From Trabulsiella odontotermitis (GTDB lineage Bacteria > Pseudomonadota > Gammaproteobacteria > Enterobacterales > Enterobacteriaceae), in contig NZ_LIFX01000010.1 of the NCBI RefSeq assembly GCF_001297775.1, positions 1-64,000 on the forward strand: 64,000 nucleotides of DNA. Reading direction: 5' to 3'. The position numbers and the translations under genes were made by a program. Under the pieces are notes generated by a model. That model ran no database searches and was not told the DNA's origin. It saw only the letters and a list, made by a program, of their open reading frames with translations. Positions 43,984 through 53,100 of the stretch are shown here, piece by piece. Within the stretch, counting starts at the first letter, position 1; each line of letters opens with the position of its first letter.

Positions 43984-44937
43984 TCAGGCTTTACGATTCT
44001 GTAATGCGATAAAGAGGATCAGCACAGCGCCCCAGAGCGCCATCGTCAGATAGCTGCTGATCCCCAGCAAATTAAAGCCGCTCTCCAGCATTTGCAGCAC
44101 CACCAGCGCCAGCACCAGACCAATCACCCGGCCGAAGCCGCCGTCCGGGTTAATACCGCCCAGCACGGATGCCAGAATGGTCACCAGCAGGTAAGATTCG
44201 CCATAACCGGCTTTGGCGGAATTGAACTTCGCCATCATCAGAATGGCCGCCGCCCAGCCCAGTAGCGCGGAGATGACATACACGGAAATCTGTACCCGGA
44301 TGGTATTCACGCCGCTGTAACGGGTGGCCTGTTCGTTCGACCCCACGAGGTACAGGCTGCGGCCGAGCGTGGTGTGCTCAAGCAGCACCCACAGCAGTAC
44401 CGCGACCAGAATAAACAGCAGCAGCGCAACGGGAATACCCAGCACCATGGCGTTACCGAAAAACTGAATCACCTCCGGGAAGCCGGAAATCACCGTCCCG
44501 TTGGAGAGCAAAATATTGAGCCCGGAAATCAGCGTCATGGTGCCGAGGGTGGCGAGGATCGGCGAGACGCCAACCCAGGCGATAAGCGCCCCGTTCAGCG
44601 TGCCGATAGCCACTGCCACCAGCAGGCCCGCCAGCAGCGCCAGCACGACAAACAGCGGGTTATCCGGATGGCTGACAATCACCGCGGCCATCGCCAGCGA
44701 ACAGGCGTTGGCGCTGGCAATGATCGACAGGTTAATCCCGCCGGTCAGCATGGTGATGCCCATCCCCAGCGCCAGCATGCCGAGAATCGGCAATTGCGAA
44801 CTGATGGACTGGAAATTGGCGATGCTGAAAAAGCGACCGCCGAGCAGCAGGGAAAAAACCACCGCCACGACAATAATGATCACGCACTGCAGGCGAATGA
44901 TGGCATCACCGGGTAAGCGTCTTGCGAATGCTTTCAT
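43984..44937 (-). CDS. Sugar ABC transporter permease 1 (RbsC/LsrC-D family)
   Basis: A 317-aa integral membrane component of a CUT2-type sugar importer (family of RbsC, YphD, LsrC/D). About 8-10 hydrophobic helices are visible. Family segments are GMLALGMGITMLTGGINLS, VSPILATLGTMTLISG and the near C-terminal LASVLGGINPDGGFGRVIG, the EAA-like coupling loop region. The ATG at 44937 (MKAFARRLPGD) has GGAG seven bases upstream; the ORF start at 44970 would overlap permease 2 and is rejected. The permease 2 stop is one base upstream. Confidence 0.9.
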   Translation of the reverse strand: MKAFARRLPGDAIIRLQCVIIIVVAVVFSLLLGGRFFSIANFQSISSQLPILGMLALGMGITMLTGGINLSIIASANACSLAMAAVIVSHPDNPLFVVLALLAGLLVAVAIGTLNGALIAWVGVSPILATLGTMTLISGLNILLSNGTVISGFPEVIQFFGNAMVLGIPVALLLFILVAVLLWVLLEHTTLGRSLYLVGSNEQATRYSGVNTIRVQISVYVISALLGWAAAILMMAKFNSAKAGYGESYLLVTILASVLGGINPDGGFGRVIGLVLALVVLQMLESGFNLLGISSYLTMALWGAVLILFIALQNRKA

Positions 44938-44938
44938 C

Positions 44939-45928
44939 TCAAAGCTCCCTTGCGAGTTTGCGTTTTTCATTCCAGGCCGTGGCGCTGATGCTGACCAGGA
45001 TAATGGCGCCGCTAAAGACGGTATGCCAGTAAGAGGAGACGCCGAGCAGCGTCAGACCGTTCTGCAAAAAGGCCAGCAGGATCACCCCGAGCAGTGTGCC
45101 GATGAGCGTGCCGCGCCCGCCGCTCATGCTGGTGCCGCCCAGCACCACCGCCGCCAGTACCGTCAGCTCAAAACCGAGCAGCGAGTTGGGGGCGACCGAC
45201 TGGGTGATTTGCGCCTGTACCACGGCGGCGATCCCGGCGAGGATCCCCATATAGCCGTACACGTAAAAATGCAGTCTCAGCAGGTTCAGTCCGAGGCGCG
45301 ACGCCGCATCCCTGTTACCGCCCATGGCGTAAATCTGCCGCCCGAGGCGGGTGTAATTCATCAGCACGGCAGTAAACAGGATGACGCCCGCCAGACACAG
45401 CAGGGGCAGCGTCAGACCGTAGTCATAGCCATCCGCGGCGGTGAAGGAAAACCAGTTGATGCCGTTCATAAACCAGTCCGGGAAGCCGTACAGCCAGGTG
45501 CCTTTGGTGGCGTAGACCAGCAGCCCGTAATAGACGTTGAGCGTGGCAATAGTGATGATGATCGCCGGCACGCGCAGCCAGTAGACCAGGAAACCGTTGA
45601 TCAACCCCAGCAGCAGGCCGACGGCGACAGAAATTAACAGCGCCAGCGCGAAGTTGCCGCCATGGGCGATCACCCAACTGGCCATCACATACTGGGCAAT
45701 GGCGGTCATCGCCGGGAACGAGATGTCGATGCCGCCGGAAATCAGCACCACGAACAACCCGCAGGCCAGAATGCCGAGAATGGCGTAGCTGGTGGCGACG
45801 TCCGTCAGATTGCCCAGCGACAGAAACTCATCGGTACTGATGCTCAGCCCCACCGCCAGCGCTACCACCAGCAGGCCAAGCCAGAATTCATGCTGCCCTA
45901 AAAGGTGCGAAAGACGTGCGTTATTCAT
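44939..45928 (-). CDS. Sugar ABC transporter permease 2 (RbsC/LsrC-D family)
   Basis: A 329-aa membrane permease, a diverged paralog of permease 1. Two different permeases suggest a heterodimeric channel, as in Lsr or rhamnose (RhaP/RhaQ) systems. K-12 yph has a single permease (YphD). Motifs include ILACGLFVVLISGGIDISFPAM (in two parts), VPAIIITIATLNVYYGLL and VVLGGTSMSGGRGTLIGTLLG. The ATG at 45928 has GAGGTGGTCA upstream and overlaps the ATPase stop by 8 bp, giving translational coupling. The longer ORF start at 45991 lies inside the ATPase gene. Confidence 0.9.
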   Translation of the reverse strand: MNNARLSHLLGQHEFWLGLLVVALAVGLSISTDEFLSLGNLTDVATSYAILGILACGLFVVLISGGIDISFPAMTAIAQYVMASWVIAHGGNFALALLISVAVGLLLGLINGFLVYWLRVPAIIITIATLNVYYGLLVYATKGTWLYGFPDWFMNGINWFSFTAADGYDYGLTLPLLCLAGVILFTAVLMNYTRLGRQIYAMGGNRDAASRLGLNLLRLHFYVYGYMGILAGIAAVVQAQITQSVAPNSLLGFELTVLAAVVLGGTSMSGGRGTLIGTLLGVILLAFLQNGLTLLGVSSYWHTVFSGAIILVSISATAWNEKRKLAREL

Positions 45929-47420
45929 TGACCACCTCAGCAATCTCCTCTTCGCGGCAACGATGAGGATTAAATTCCGCGACCAGCTCACCGCGGCGCA
46001 TCACCAGCACGCGGTGGCTGTTGTAATACGCTTCCGGGATCTCGTCACAAATCATCAGCACCGCCATTCCCTGTTCGGCAAGGTCACGGGCTATCTGATA
46101 GATCCCCTCTTTGTTGGCGATATCCACGCCGACGGTGGGGGAGTCGAGAATGAGGATCCGCGGGTTGGTCGCCACCCATTTGGCGATAGCAATGCGCTGC
46201 GCGTTACCGCCGGAGAGCGTTTTCACCGGCAGTTGCGGATCAGAGACTTTTATATTCAGCTCGCGAATCAAATCGCTGACCAGCGTCTGCGCTTTCTGGT
46301 GATCGAGCAGACCGCTGCGGGTGTGCAGCTTGTCGAATACCGTGACGATGGTGTTGTCGTAGATCGACTGCTCCATAATCAGCCCTTGCGTCAGCCGGTC
46401 TTCCGACACGTAGCCGATGCCATGTTTTATCGCGTCATGGTTATTGCGCAGCCGGACCGGTTTGCCGTTGATGCGGATCTCGCCGCTTTCCGGGTGGGTC
46501 ATACCAAAGAGGCTCAGGCACAACTCGGTACGCCCGGCGCCCAGCAGGCCGACAATCGACACGATTTCACCGCTACGCAGCGAAAGATTGATATTGCGGT
46601 ATTTGCCTTTGCGGCTCAGACCGCGCAGTTCCAGCATCGGCTCCTGTTCGACCGGCGGCTTCTCAGGCAGCGGGCTGTAATGAAAACGCTGCCCGGTCAT
46701 CAGGAAGGCCAGCTCGTGGCTGTCGAGTTCCTGCGCCGGAAAGGTGCCGACTAACTTGCCGTCGCGCATCACGCTGATGCGGTCCGCCACTTCCATCACC
46801 TCGTCCAGACGATGGCTGACAAACACCACGCAAATCCCGGCGGCTTTCAGTTCACTGACCACCCGCAGCAGGCCGTTGACTTCCTGGCGGGTGAGGGAGG
46901 CGGTGGGCTCATCCATAATCACCAGCCGGGCGTCGGCGGCGATGGCGCGACAGATGGCTACCAGCTGGCGGTCGGCAATCGACAGTTTTTCGACTTTTTT
47001 ATCGGGATCGATGCGCACGCCAATGCGTTGCATCGCGGCCAGCGCCTGTTTTTTCATCTCACCGCGACGGACCCAGATATCGCCGCCCGGCAGATACCGG
47101 TTGACGGCGATATTTTCCGCCACGCTGAAATTGGGGAATAACGACAGGTCCTGATAGATGACCTGAATGCCATAATGGGCGGACAGCGACGGCGTCAGCT
47201 GATGAAACAGTTTGCCGTCGAGTAAAATCTGCGCCCCTTTTTCCGGGTGATACACCCCGGAGATCACTTTGATGATCGTGCTTTTACCACAGCCGTTCTG
47301 CCCTGCCAGACAGTGAACTTCGCCTTTATTCAGCGTCAGGCTCACATTATCCAGCGCCAGCACGCCCGGGAATTGCTTGCTGATATTCTCAAGAGTGATA
47401 AATGCGGTGGTGTCTGTCAT
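45921..47420 (-). CDS. Sugar ABC transporter ATP-binding protein (two-domain, RbsA/YphE/LsrA type)
   Basis: A 499-aa ATPase with two fused nucleotide-binding domains. Domain 1 has Walker A GQNGCGKST (near 39), a degenerate signature LSIADRQLV and Walker B RLVIMDEPTA. Domain 2 has a non-canonical Walker A, GLLGAGRTEL, a good signature LSGGNAQRIAIAKW and Walker B ILILDSPTVGVDI. This asymmetry is normal for RbsA-type proteins. It energises import by the two permeases. It has an AGGGG ribosome binding site. It starts 102 bp after the binding-protein gene, a gap that carries two hairpins. Confidence 0.93.
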   Translation of the reverse strand: MTDTTAFITLENISKQFPGVLALDNVSLTLNKGEVHCLAGQNGCGKSTIIKVISGVYHPEKGAQILLDGKLFHQLTPSLSAHYGIQVIYQDLSLFPNFSVAENIAVNRYLPGGDIWVRRGEMKKQALAAMQRIGVRIDPDKKVEKLSIADRQLVAICRAIAADARLVIMDEPTASLTRQEVNGLLRVVSELKAAGICVVFVSHRLDEVMEVADRISVMRDGKLVGTFPAQELDSHELAFLMTGQRFHYSPLPEKPPVEQEPMLELRGLSRKGKYRNINLSLRSGEIVSIVGLLGAGRTELCLSLFGMTHPESGEIRINGKPVRLRNNHDAIKHGIGYVSEDRLTQGLIMEQSIYDNTIVTVFDKLHTRSGLLDHQKAQTLVSDLIRELNIKVSDPQLPVKTLSGGNAQRIAIAKWVATNPRILILDSPTVGVDIANKEGIYQIARDLAEQGMAVLMICDEIPEAYYNSHRVLVMRRGELVAEFNPHRCREEEIAEVVNE

Positions 47421-47435
47421 GACAATGCCCCTGCA

Positions 47436-47493
47436 AGCGCCCCGCAGGGCGCTAATGTAAATCCGGGTGATAATTGCCGGTCAGACGACCGGC
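47436..47493 (-). other. Two intercistronic hairpins between binding-protein and ATPase genes
   Basis: AGCGCCC-CGCA-GGGCGCT (47436-47453) and GCCGGTC-AGAC-GACCGGC (47476-47493), each a perfect 7-bp stem with a 4-nt loop. Neither has a T-run. They probably protect the 3' end of the binding-protein mRNA so that it is made in excess, as in malE-malF. Confidence 0.7.
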
Positions 47494-47522
47494 GTTGGGT
47501 TCCCTGGTGCAGGCAGAACGCC

Positions 47523-48506
47523 TCAGAAACCGAGTGATTGTGCGTTATCTTTGGTGACTTCGAGGATCTTGTTAAAGCGGATCACTTTCTTGTCCATGTC
47601 GACGTCGGCTTTCCCTAAGCCATCGATGGTCAGATCCTGGGTGACGGCTTTACCCTGCAACAGCTGATCGGCCACTGTCACCAGCGCATAACCGGCATCG
47701 CGTGGATCCCACAGCAGCGCTTTTTTGATATCACCGCGCACCAGGTAAGGCGCTGCCTGACCGGGCATGGCAATACCTACCACGGCGACTTTATCTTTCG
47801 CGCGTTTTTTCTGTACCGCCTGGCCTGCACCAATCGGGCCGAGCGAACCGAAACCGATGATCCCTTTCATTTGCGGATAAGTTTTCATCAGGTCAAGCGT
47901 GGTGGCGTAAGACTTATCGATGCTTTCCGCCACCGGCAGACGCGAGGTGACTTCAAACATATCCGGGTATTTTTCTTTCTGATATTTGATAGCGGAATCC
48001 GCCCACGCGTTATGCAGCGGCACGGTTAAGGAGCCCACGTAAATGGCATACCCGCCTTTACCACCCATATCCTTCGCCAGCTCATCGATGTTGGCCTGCG
48101 CGTATTTCTCGCTGTCGATGGTCTCAATATCCCACTGACCGATCTGCTGGTCCGGAGACTCGTGGGTCAGCACGACAATGCCTTTGTCGCGGGCTTTTTT
48201 CAGCACCGGCTCCAGCACTTTAGCGTCGTTCGGCACCACGATAATGGCGTTCACGTTTTTGGCGATCAGATCTTCAATCACCTTCACCTGTTGAGCAGGA
48301 TCGGGCGTTGACGGGCCGGTCTGATACGCGTTGACATCCAATTTTTTAGCCGCTTCGCTAACACCTGTTTCCATGCGGTTGAACCACGGAATGCCGGTGA
48401 CTTTCGCCACCACCGCGATTTCATATTTTTCCGCCGCAAAGGAAGGACCGGACAACATGCAAGCAGAAACCAGAGTTGCACTGAGTAATGCGAGTTTGAA
48501 TTTCAT
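47523..48506 (-). CDS. Periplasmic sugar-binding protein (LsrB/RhaS-like)
   Basis: A 327-aa periplasmic binding protein. The signal peptide MKFKLALLSATLVSACMLSG ends near FAAEKYE (cleavage about residue 24). The mature part is a peripla_BP_4 fold: YEIAVVAKVTGIPWFNRMETG, VIEDLIAKNVNAIIVVPND, LLWDPRDAGYALVTVADQLL and the C-terminal VIRFNKILEVT. The arrangement (G-x-W/F-x near the start, LWD, late VIxFNK) follows LsrB and rhizobial RhaS rather than RbsB; K-12 YphF as I remember it belongs to the other group. It is the first gene of the leftward operon, and its promoter must be in the 328-bp AT-rich gap upstream. Confidence 0.88.
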   Translation of the reverse strand: MKFKLALLSATLVSACMLSGPSFAAEKYEIAVVAKVTGIPWFNRMETGVSEAAKKLDVNAYQTGPSTPDPAQQVKVIEDLIAKNVNAIIVVPNDAKVLEPVLKKARDKGIVVLTHESPDQQIGQWDIETIDSEKYAQANIDELAKDMGGKGGYAIYVGSLTVPLHNAWADSAIKYQKEKYPDMFEVTSRLPVAESIDKSYATTLDLMKTYPQMKGIIGFGSLGPIGAGQAVQKKRAKDKVAVVGIAMPGQAAPYLVRGDIKKALLWDPRDAGYALVTVADQLLQGKAVTQDLTIDGLGKADVDMDKKVIRFNKILEVTKDNAQSLGF

Positions 48507-48575
48507 AGTTGTACCTTTTGGGGAGACAGAGGCATGTCACGGACAGGAGGTTATCAACGAAGGGAAGAGGAAATG

Positions 48576-48600
48576 AATCACAGTTTTCGAAAGTGTGATT
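48576..48600. promoter_or_regulatory. Imperfect palindrome upstream of the binding-protein gene (candidate operator)
   Basis: AATCACA (48576-48582) and TGTGATT (48594-48600) flank TTTTCGAAA, giving a 25-bp dyad about 70-95 bp upstream of the start codon. The half-sites point the opposite way from a CRP site (TCACA...TGTGA). It may be the operator of the adjacent ROK regulator; the link is inference. Confidence 0.45.
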
Positions 48601-48834
48601 AACGCCCAAAATTGTAAAATTATGGATAAATTAAAGTTAATATTTGGTTATTTTTAACATTCATCTTATGCGCAATGGGGATTTAAATGTTAAATAAAAC
48701 GCTTAATTAAACTTAAAATTAACAAATTGGTATCATTTGTAGTCGGAAACAGACGATTTTTCCGCCATTCCGGCAAAATGGACTGCAAAAAATGTTTCCA
48801 GTTTGTGAACTGAATCGAGACAGGGAAAACGCCA
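48601..48834. other. AT-rich intergenic region of the sugar locus
   Basis: Between the ROK gene end and the palindrome lies a very AT-rich stretch (especially 48601-48730, with several TTAA motifs) without a gene. It should contain the promoter of the leftward operon. Several weak -10-like hexamers are present but none has a convincing -35. A TGTGA half-site at 48804 has no proper partner. Confidence 0.5.
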
Positions 48835-50034
48835 TTATCCTCCCTCGTCATTCAGTTGCGATTCCACATACAGATAGCCAATGCCAAGAATTTGCTGTGC
48901 GCGACTCAATCTGCCGAAGCTGATTTGTGTCGCTTTTGCCTGCGGACTGTCACCATGATCGAACGGGTTAAACCCGGTCTGCCGGACGATGGTGTTCAGC
49001 CAGCGATCGCCGAACGCGCAACTGCGCCCATACAGCCAGATCTGATTAATATTGAGAATATTGAGGAAGTTATACAGGCTCAGGCCGATGGCGCTGGCGG
49101 CATGTTCCACCCACGCCTGAATGCGCACATCGCCGTTGCGCCAGGCTTCAATCAGCGCCGCCGTGGTGAGCGCGTCCGGATTGAGTGTGCTGTCAGGCTG
49201 GGTTTTCAGCCAGACTCGCGCCTGCTTTTTCAGCGCGCTGAGGGAGGCGATGGTTTCCAGACAGCCGTAGCGGCCACAGTCGCAGGCGGAGCCGTCGGGG
49301 TTGACGATGGTGTGGCCGATCTGACCGCTGCCGTACAGGCTGCCGCGCCAGATCTTATCGCCTATCACAAACGAGGAGCCGATCCCGTAATCGACGTTGA
49401 TAACGCAGAAATCCTGTAATCCCGCCGGATTCTGCCATTTTTCCGCCAGCGCCAGCATGGCGCAGTCATTGTCCAACCGCACCTGCACCCCAAGTCGCTC
49501 TTCCAGCAGATATTTCATCTCCACCGGCGTTTTCCAGCGCGCCTGCGGCATGGTTTGCGACACCCCGGTGACCGGATCGACCTGCCCGTGAACCCCCAGC
49601 GCCAGATTGATGCGCTGTTCCGGGAAGCGCAGCCGGTACTGACGCCAGTGTTCAGCAATGTGGTTAAGCAGTATTTGCGGGTTTTGCGCGTCGAACGCCA
49701 GGTGACCCGGCTCACCAACCGGCAGCAAACGGGCATCGGCCAGCTGGCTGTCAATGCTGGTGGGGGTAATGTTCATGCACAGCGTCCACGGACCGCTCAA
49801 CGGGATTTGATAGCTGCCACTGTTCAGACCGCGGGCGCTCATTTTTTCCGTCGAATGGCTGATTTTTCCCTCATCCAGCAGTTCCTGCAAAATGTTGCTC
49901 ACCGCCGGGATCGACAGCCCGGTGAGCTGCGCCAGCCGTGACTTGCTGAGCTGTTTTTCCCGCCACAGATGCGCCAGAAAAATCGCCTTGTTGGCCTCGC
50001 GAACACGCGCATTATTGAAACCAGATCGCAACAT
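48835..50034 (-). CDS. yphH: ROK-family transcriptional regulator (YphH/NagC type)
   Basis: A 399-aa regulator. The N-terminal winged helix-turn-helix is LSKSRLAQLTGLSIPAVSNILQELLDEG (residues 30-57, quoted in part as LTGLSIPAVSNIL). The ROK domain follows, with NVDYGIGSSFVIGD, GQIGHTIV and the zinc-binding CDCGRYGCLE near residue 258. It most likely represses both arms of the locus and is released by the sugar or its phosphate. The ATG at 50034 has GGGAG nine bases upstream. It is divergent from the yphG-like gene (114 bp) and upstream of the binding-protein operon. The symbol is given for similarity to K-12 YphH; strict orthology is not proven. Confidence 0.88.
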   Translation of the reverse strand: MLRSGFNNARVREANKAIFLAHLWREKQLSKSRLAQLTGLSIPAVSNILQELLDEGKISHSTEKMSARGLNSGSYQIPLSGPWTLCMNITPTSIDSQLADARLLPVGEPGHLAFDAQNPQILLNHIAEHWRQYRLRFPEQRINLALGVHGQVDPVTGVSQTMPQARWKTPVEMKYLLEERLGVQVRLDNDCAMLALAEKWQNPAGLQDFCVINVDYGIGSSFVIGDKIWRGSLYGSGQIGHTIVNPDGSACDCGRYGCLETIASLSALKKQARVWLKTQPDSTLNPDALTTAALIEAWRNGDVRIQAWVEHAASAIGLSLYNFLNILNINQIWLYGRSCAFGDRWLNTIVRQTGFNPFDHGDSPQAKATQISFGRLSRAQQILGIGYLYVESQLNDEGG

Positions 50035-50148
50035 ACACTTAACTCCCTTAACTGTAATGCGTGAGCATTGACTGCTTTATGTACGATGTCGCCCACTACA
50101 CTCGCCACAATGTTTGGTTTTACTTTACTTCATTTAGTGGAGAACAGC

Positions 50149-53100
50149 ATGTACGGTTCAGTAAAGGTGTGGCAGGAAACGCTTTCGCTTCCCACATGGA
50201 CGACCGGGGCGGAAGACACCAACCCGATGTTTCTTGAAAAGCGCGTTTACCAGGGATCATCCGGGGCGGTATACCCGTATGGCGTGATCGATACGCTGAC
50301 CGGCCAGCGCGAAATGCGCGACTATCAGGCAGTGTGGATGGAAAACGACTTCATCCGCGTGTTGCTGTTGCCGGAACTGGGCGGGCGCATTCATCGCGCC
50401 TTCGATAAAGTTAAACAGCGCGATTTTGTCTATTACAACGAGGTGGTGAAACCGGCGCTGGTGGGGCTGCTGGGGCCGTGGATCTCCGGCGGTATCGAGT
50501 TTAACTGGCCGCAGCATCATCGTCCGACTACCTTCATGCCGGTCGATTTCACCCTTCAGGCGTCAGACGATGGCGCACAAACCGTCTGGATGGGCGAAGC
50601 GGAGCCGATGCGCGGTTTGCAGGTGATGACCGGCTTCACGCTGTATCCCGATCGGGCGCTGATCGAAATTACCGGCAAAGTGTTTAACGGCAACGCCACG
50701 CCGCGCCATTTCCTGTGGTGGGCGAATCCGGCGGTGAAGGGCGGCGACGATCACCAGAGCGTCTTTCCCCCGGACGTCACGGCGGTGTTTGACCACGGCA
50801 AGCGCGACGTCTCGGCGTTCCCGATTGCCACCGGCACCTACTACAAAGTGGATTACTCGGCAGGCGTCGATATTTCCCGCTACAAAAACGTCCCGGTGCC
50901 GACCTCCTACATGGCGGAAAAATCAGATTACGATTTTGTCGGCGCGTATCACCACGGCGAGCGCGGCGGCCTGCTGCACGTTGCGGATCACCATATTTCG
51001 CCGGGGAAAAAGCAGTGGACGTGGGGCTATGACGATTTCGGCCAGGCGTGGGATCGCAATCTCACTGACCGCAACGGTCCGTATATCGAACTGATGACCG
51101 GTGTATTTACCGACAACCAGCCCGATTTCACCTGGCTTGCCCCTTACGAAGAAAAAGTGTTTGTGCAGAACTTCCTGCCATACAGCGAACTGGCAACGGT
51201 GCAGAACGCCAGCACCTCGCTGGCGCTGAAGCTGGAAAGGGAAAACGGTCAACTGGTGCTGGGAATGTACGCCGTTGCGCCGCTGGAGAATGTCGTTGTT
51301 GAACTGAGCGCCGATGGCGAGCTGCTGTGGGAAACCACACTGTCGCTGCAACCGGGAAACAGCTGGCTGGAGACGATGACGGATCGTTTTGCGCAGCGCT
51401 TAACCCTGACGGTTCGCGCAGCAACAGGCCAGACGCTGCTCAGCTATCAGGAGCATATCGCTGAAGAAACGCCGCTACCGGATCCGGCACGCGCCCCCGC
51501 GCAGCCGCAGGATCTTACCAACAGCGACGAGCTGTACTTTATCGGCCAGCATCTGGAGCAGTACAACCACGCCAGCCGCGTTGCCGCGGATTATTACCGT
51601 CGGGCGCTGGAGCTGGATCCGCAGGATTATCGTAATAACGTCGCGCTGGGCACGCTGGCGCTCAACAGCGCCGACTGGCCGCAGGCGGAGCAGTGCGCCC
51701 GCGCCGCGCTGGCAAGAGCGCACCGGCTGAACAAAAACCCGCGCGATGGCGAAGCCAGCATGCTGCTCGGCAGCGCGCTGGAGCGTCAGGGCGAAGAGGC
51801 TGAAGCCCGCGAGCACTATTTCAAAGCGAGCTGGAGCGGCAACTGCCGTGATGCAGCCTGGTGGTCGTTGGCGCGTCTGGCGGCGAAAGCGGGCAACTGG
51901 CAGGATGCGCTGGCGCATGTCGATCTCAGCCTGCAGTTTAACGGCAGCAATCTGCTGGCGATGGGGCTGAAGGCGCTGGCGTTGTCGCATCAGCAGGACG
52001 ATGCCGCTGCACTGGCGTACATCATTGAATGCCTGAAACGCTATCCGCTGAACTATCCGCTTTATTATGTCCGCTGGTCTCTGCTGCGTGATGCGTCGTC
52101 GTTGCGCGCATTGCGTCAGGTCACCGGGCAGCGCGGCGCGAATGCCTGCCTGCTGGCGGGATGGCTAACCTCGCTGGGGCAGACCGATGCCGTCCGCGAG
52201 ATGCTGGAAAACCTCGACTGCCAGGAGGCGCTACCGCTGCTGTGGCTGGCCTCGTTGACGGACGATCCGGTAACCCGCCAGCAGCTTATCGCCACCGCCG
52301 AAGCGCAGCATGCGCGCCATGTTCGTTTCCCCAACACCCTCGACGAAGTGCAGATGTTGCAGTCGCTCGACGACACCCCTTTCGCCAGTTATCTGCTGGG
52401 CTGTTTCTGGTACAGCAAACGGCGTTATGCCCCGGCGGTGGCCTGCTGGCAGGCAACACTGCAACAGCGACCGGATTTCGCCCCGGCGTATCGCCTGCTC
52501 GGGATCTACGCCTGGAACAAGCAACAGGATGCGCAGCAGGCGCTGGCTGCAATGCAGCGGGCGGTTGAACTGGAGCCGGAAAATGCCCGTTTTCTGTTCG
52601 AACTTGATTTCCTCAACAAACAACTGGGCGAAGCGGTGGAGCAACGGCTTGCCCGCCTTGAAGTCCGGCAGGCGGTGGCGCTGCGCCGTGACGATCTCAC
52701 CGCCGAATTGTTGAGCCTGTGGAACAGCAGCGGTCATTACGACGCGGCGGCGCAGGTGTTACAGGAGCGCGAGTTTCACCCGTGGGAAGGGGGCGAAGGC
52801 AAAGTCACCGGCCAGTATCTGCTCAACCAGCAGCACCGGGCGCTGGCGGCCATCGCAGCCGGGCAGTACAGCAAGGCGCAGGGGCTGTTAACCGCCGCGC
52901 TGCGCTACCCGCACAATCTGGGCGAAGGGCGCCTGCCGGGGCAAACCGACAACGACATCTGGTATCTGCTCGGTTACTGCGCGGCGCAACTGGGTAACCA
53001 CGAACAGGCGCAGGCGCATTTCCGTCAGGCGTCGCAGGGTGATTCCAGCCTCGATGCCGGTCGCTACTACAACGATCAGCCTGCCGATTATCTCTTCTGG

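Noticed and set aside
44501-45637. A 378-codon plus-strand ORF over the permease genes
   Set aside because: Gln/His/Asp-rich reverse complement of transmembrane coding sequence; no ribosome binding site or recognisable domain.
45921-47420. Degenerate ABC signature in the first half of the ATPase as a possible inactivation
   Set aside because: This asymmetry is normal in RbsA/LsrA-type two-domain ATPases.
48804-48819. Possible CRP site TGTGA-N6-TCGAGA upstream of the binding-protein gene
   Set aside because: The second half-site matches poorly (TCGAG instead of TCACA), and the position is not tied to a clear promoter.
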